From contig JALSGW010000416.1 in assembly GCA_026982585.1 (NCBI GenBank), positions 1-7,822 on the forward strand: a stretch of DNA of 7,822 nucleotides. The letters run 5' to 3'. A program made the translations under genes and the position numbers. Numbering within the stretch: the first letter of the stretch is position 1; each line of letters opens with the position of its first letter. Below, piece after piece: positions 6,033-7,822 of the stretch. The notes below the pieces were generated by a model that was not told the origin of the DNA, did not search any database, and worked only from the letters and a program-made list of their open reading frames with translations. The DNA comes from Alphaproteobacteria bacterium. GTDB taxonomy: Bacteria; Pseudomonadota; Alphaproteobacteria; Geminicoccales; Geminicoccaceae.

Positions 6033-6841
6033 GCAGTTCCGCCGCCGCCTTCGACGCGCGCCGCTGGCGGCCGCCGCCTCTTGTCCGTTCGGCGCGCCTG
6101 CGCTGGCTGATCGGCCTCGGCTTCGCCCTCTATCTGGCGGTCGCCCTCGGCACGCTGGAGATCAACTGGCTTCGGGTGTGGGAGGGACTCGATCGCGGCT
6201 GGGCCTTCATCCTCGCCTTCAGCGAGCCGGACTTCCTCACCCGCTGGCGCGACATCCGCCAGGGGCTGCTCGAGAGCCTGACGATGACGGTGGTCTCCAC
6301 CGTGGTGGGCATCGCCCTCTCGGTGCCGGTGGCGCTCGGCGCCGCCCGCAACCTCGCGCCCTTGCCGGTCTACCTGTTGTGCCGCGGCCTGATCGCCCTC
6401 TCGCGCAGCTTCCAGGAGGTGATCATCGCCATTTTCTTCGTCGCCATGTTCGGCTTCGGCCCGCTCGCCGGGGTGCTCACCCTCTCCTTCGCCACCATCG
6501 GCTTCCTCGCCAAGCTCTTGGCCGAGGACATCGAGGACATCGAGCGCGACCAGGCGGAAGCGGTGCGGGCCACCGGGGCGAGCTGGCCGCAGTGGCTGGT
6601 CTACGGCATCCAGCCGCAGGTGATGCCGCGCCTGATCGGCCTCTCCCTGTATCGTTTCGACATCAACTTCCGCGAGAGCGCGGTGGTCGGCATCGTCGGC
6701 GCCGGCGGCATCGGCGCCACCCTGAACACCGCCTTCGACCGCTACGAATACGACACCGCGGCGGCGATCCTGATCCTCATCATCGGCATCGTCATGGCCG
6801 CCGAGTACACCTCCAGCCTCATCCGCGCACGGATCCAGTAG
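6029..6841 (+). CDS. phnE1: PhnE-type permease, first copy
   Basis: A 270-residue inner-membrane permease of the phosphonate importer family. A hydrophobic helix at about 25-42 follows a basic N-terminus; further helices lie at about 82-105, 112-128, 130-160 and 243-262. The cytoplasmic coupling loop is clear at about 164-200, with 'QAEAVRATGASWPQWL' in its centre, followed by the PhnE signature 'LYRFDINFRESAVVGIVGAGGIG' region (207-229). The ATG at 6029 overlaps the phnC stop as ATGA, which points to coupled translation; the open frame upstream lies inside phnC and is not used. It is related to, but clearly different from, the permease encoded 2 bp downstream, so the channel is probably a heterodimer. 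Confidence 0.93.
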   Translation: MSSSAAAFDARRWRPPPLVRSARLRWLIGLGFALYLAVALGTLEINWLRVWEGLDRGWAFILAFSEPDFLTRWRDIRQGLLESLTMTVVSTVVGIALSVPVALGAARNLAPLPVYLLCRGLIALSRSFQEVIIAIFFVAMFGFGPLAGVLTLSFATIGFLAKLLAEDIEDIERDQAEAVRATGASWPQWLVYGIQPQVMPRLIGLSLYRFDINFRESAVVGIVGAGGIGATLNTAFDRYEYDTAAAILILIIGIVMAAEYTSSLIRARIQ

Positions 6842-6843
6842 CC

Positions 6844-7659
6844 ATGCCGCTCTCCCGCCAGGGCGATCGTCTCATCTGGCGCCGGCGCACCCCCGCCAAG
6901 GACTTCGCGGTATGGGCCGGCTGGCTGTTCGGCACCGCGCTGTTCGTGGTCTCCTGGCAGGTGATCGCGGAGGCCACCATCTGGTTCTTCGTCACCGATT
7001 CGCCGCGGGTGGCGGCGGACATCGCAAGCCGCATGGTGCCCCCCGACTGGGCGTCGCTGCCGCGGCTGCTCCGGCCGCTTTGGGACACCATCAACATCGC
7101 CACCCTGGGCACCCTGCTCGCGATTGTGCTGGCGGTGCCGGTGGCCTTCCTCGCCGCCCGCAACACCACCCCGAGCGCGCTCCTGCTCCGGCCGCTCGCG
7201 CTGTTGATCATCGTCTCCTCGCGCTCGATCAACTCCCTCATCTGGGCGCTGCTTTTGGTCGCCATCGCCGGCCCCGGCGTGTTCGCCGGTATTATCGCCA
7301 TCGCGCTGCGCTCGATCGGCTTCATCGCCAAGCTGTTGTACGAGGCCATCGAGGAAATCGAACCCACCCAGGTGGAGGCGATCCGCGCCACCGGGGCGAG
7401 CGAGGGGCAGATCATCACCTACGCCATCGTGCCCCAGATCCTGCCCGCCTTCGCCGGCATCTCGGTGTTCCGCTGGGACATCAACATCCGCGAATCCACC
7501 GTCCTCGGCCTCGTCGGCGCGGGCGGCATCGGGCTCGAGCTGCAGGCCGCCCTCAACGTGCTGGCCTGGCCGCGGGTGACGGTGATCCTGCTGCTCATCC
7601 TGGCCACCGTGCTGGTCTCGGAGTGGGTGAGCGCCCGCATCCGCCACGCCATCATCTAG
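6844..7659 (+). CDS. phnE2: PhnE-type permease, second copy
   Basis: A 271-residue inner-membrane permease, partner of the upstream PhnE. A hydrophobic helix occupies about 22-48, followed by a roughly 30-residue segment, probably periplasmic, and helices at about 84-105, 116-125, 130-162 and 244-260. The coupling loop (about 164-200) reads 'QVEAIRATGASEGQI' where the first copy has 'QAEAVRATGASWPQWL', and the PhnE signature 'FRWDINIRESTVLGLVGAGGIG' region sits at 209-230. The two paralogues share this C-terminal core but differ strongly at the N-terminus, in keeping with an old duplication. The ATG at 6844 starts 2 bp after the phnE1 stop; there is no strong ribosome site, so coupling to phnE1 is likely. 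It is the last gene of the phn block. Confidence 0.93.
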   Translation: MPLSRQGDRLIWRRRTPAKDFAVWAGWLFGTALFVVSWQVIAEATIWFFVTDSPRVAADIASRMVPPDWASLPRLLRPLWDTINIATLGTLLAIVLAVPVAFLAARNTTPSALLLRPLALLIIVSSRSINSLIWALLLVAIAGPGVFAGIIAIALRSIGFIAKLLYEAIEEIEPTQVEAIRATGASEGQIITYAIVPQILPAFAGISVFRWDINIRESTVLGLVGAGGIGLELQAALNVLAWPRVTVILLLILATVLVSEWVSARIRHAII

Positions 7660-7820
7660 ACGCGCCGCATCGCTGCCGCCCGCCGGCGCGCGGAGCGTTC
7701 CCCGAGCGGAAACAGGGCCAGCGCCAGGGCGAACTGCCTCCCGCCGGCGGGGAGCGTTCCTGGCCGCGCGGAAGTCGTGCGTTGTGGGAACAGCTGCCGA
7801 CCGTCCGCGCGCGAAGCGTT
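7656..7820 (-). CDS. Possible 3' end of a convergent gene (open frame only)
   Basis: On the minus strand the last 55 codons to the window edge are open and end in a TAG at 7656-7658 that overlaps the phnE2 stop within CTAG. The final part would read 'GGRQFALALALFPLGERSARR' and so on. Third positions are strongly G/C in the half near the stop but mixed in the half near the edge, no start is in view, and the stretch coincides with the repeats described at 7673-7822. I recognise no family. Chance openness in GC-rich DNA is the likelier explanation. Confidence 0.12.
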   Translation of the reverse strand, partial: NASRADGRQLFPQRTTSARPGTLPAGGRQFALALALFPLGERSARRRAAAMRRV

Positions 7821-7822
7821 GC
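7673..7822. repeat. Three diverged copies of a 27-29 bp dyad element at 60-61 bp period
   Basis: Copies lie at 7673-7701 (29 bp), 7734-7760 (27 bp) and 7794-7822 (29 bp), separated by 32 and 33 bp. Each begins CTGCC and ends with AGCGTT followed by CC, CC or GC. Copies 1 and 3 match at 24 of 29 positions; copies 1 and 2 share CCCGCCGGCG and GGAGCGTTCC and differ by one substitution in the first part and a 2-base gap plus one change in the middle. The middle of each copy is a GC dyad, clearest in copy 2 (CCCGCC/GGCGGG, 7739-7750). The intervening 32-33 bp are mostly different from each other, apart from a shared GCGGAA and a GAAC near the next copy. This could be the degenerate end of an array that continues past the window, or an intergenic minisatellite. 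It fills nearly all of the DNA after phnE2. Confidence 0.55.

Noticed and set aside
6742..7647. A 301-codon minus-strand open frame opposite phnE2
   Set aside because: Same antisense effect: an Asp/Gly/Arg/His-rich chain with no motif, opposite a clear permease.
7765..7811. 8-bp inverted repeat CGCGCGGA/TCCGCGCG as a terminator after phnE2
   Set aside because: The loop is 31 nt, no T-tract follows, and the simple CG-rich arms arise easily in this composition. I found no convincing terminator after phnE2.

Overview
The window is GC-rich DNA (strong G/C bias at third codon positions) that reads as proteobacterial, most likely alphaproteobacterial. This rests on the large 'GDH180'-type NAD-glutamate dehydrogenase and on the style of the PhnD protein, not on a marker gene, so the taxonomy is tentative. 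Coding density is very high: seven genes in two divergent blocks that start from a shared 198-bp intergenic region (3989-4186).

Left block, minus strand, read from right to left: a polar amino-acid ABC periplasmic binding protein (3161-3988), its membrane permease (2150-3157), a thiamine-diphosphate (ThDP) 2-oxoacid decarboxylase that most resembles 5-guanidino-2-oxopentanoate (2-ketoarginine) decarboxylase (547-2139), and the 5' end of a large NAD-specific glutamate dehydrogenase (1-486, cut by the window edge). Gaps are 3, 10 and 60 bp, so this looks like one operon for taking up a nitrogen-rich amino acid, probably basic/arginine-like, and breaking it down. No ATPase subunit for this transporter is present.

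Right block, plus strand: a complete phosphonate/phosphite/phosphate-type ABC importer in the order phnD (4187-5164), phnC (5208-6032), phnE1 (6029-6841), phnE2 (6844-7659). phnC/phnE1 overlap by 4 bp and phnE1/phnE2 are 2 bp apart. A perfect 30-bp G/C palindrome sits between phnD and phnC. No phosphonate-degrading genes (C-P lyase, phosphonatase, phosphite dehydrogenase) lie in the window, so the substrate is open; the binding-pocket positions I can compare argue against 2-aminoethylphosphonate.

The 163 bp after phnE2 (7660-7822) hold three diverged copies of a 27-29 bp element spaced 60-61 bp apart, each with a GC-rich dyad at its centre. The geometry is CRISPR-like but the copies are too different for a confident CRISPR call. 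The most interesting items are this repeat run, the phnD-phnC palindrome, the inverted repeat in the divergent promoter region, the DD-for-NN change in the decarboxylase cofactor motif, and the calcium-loop-like N-terminus of PhnD.
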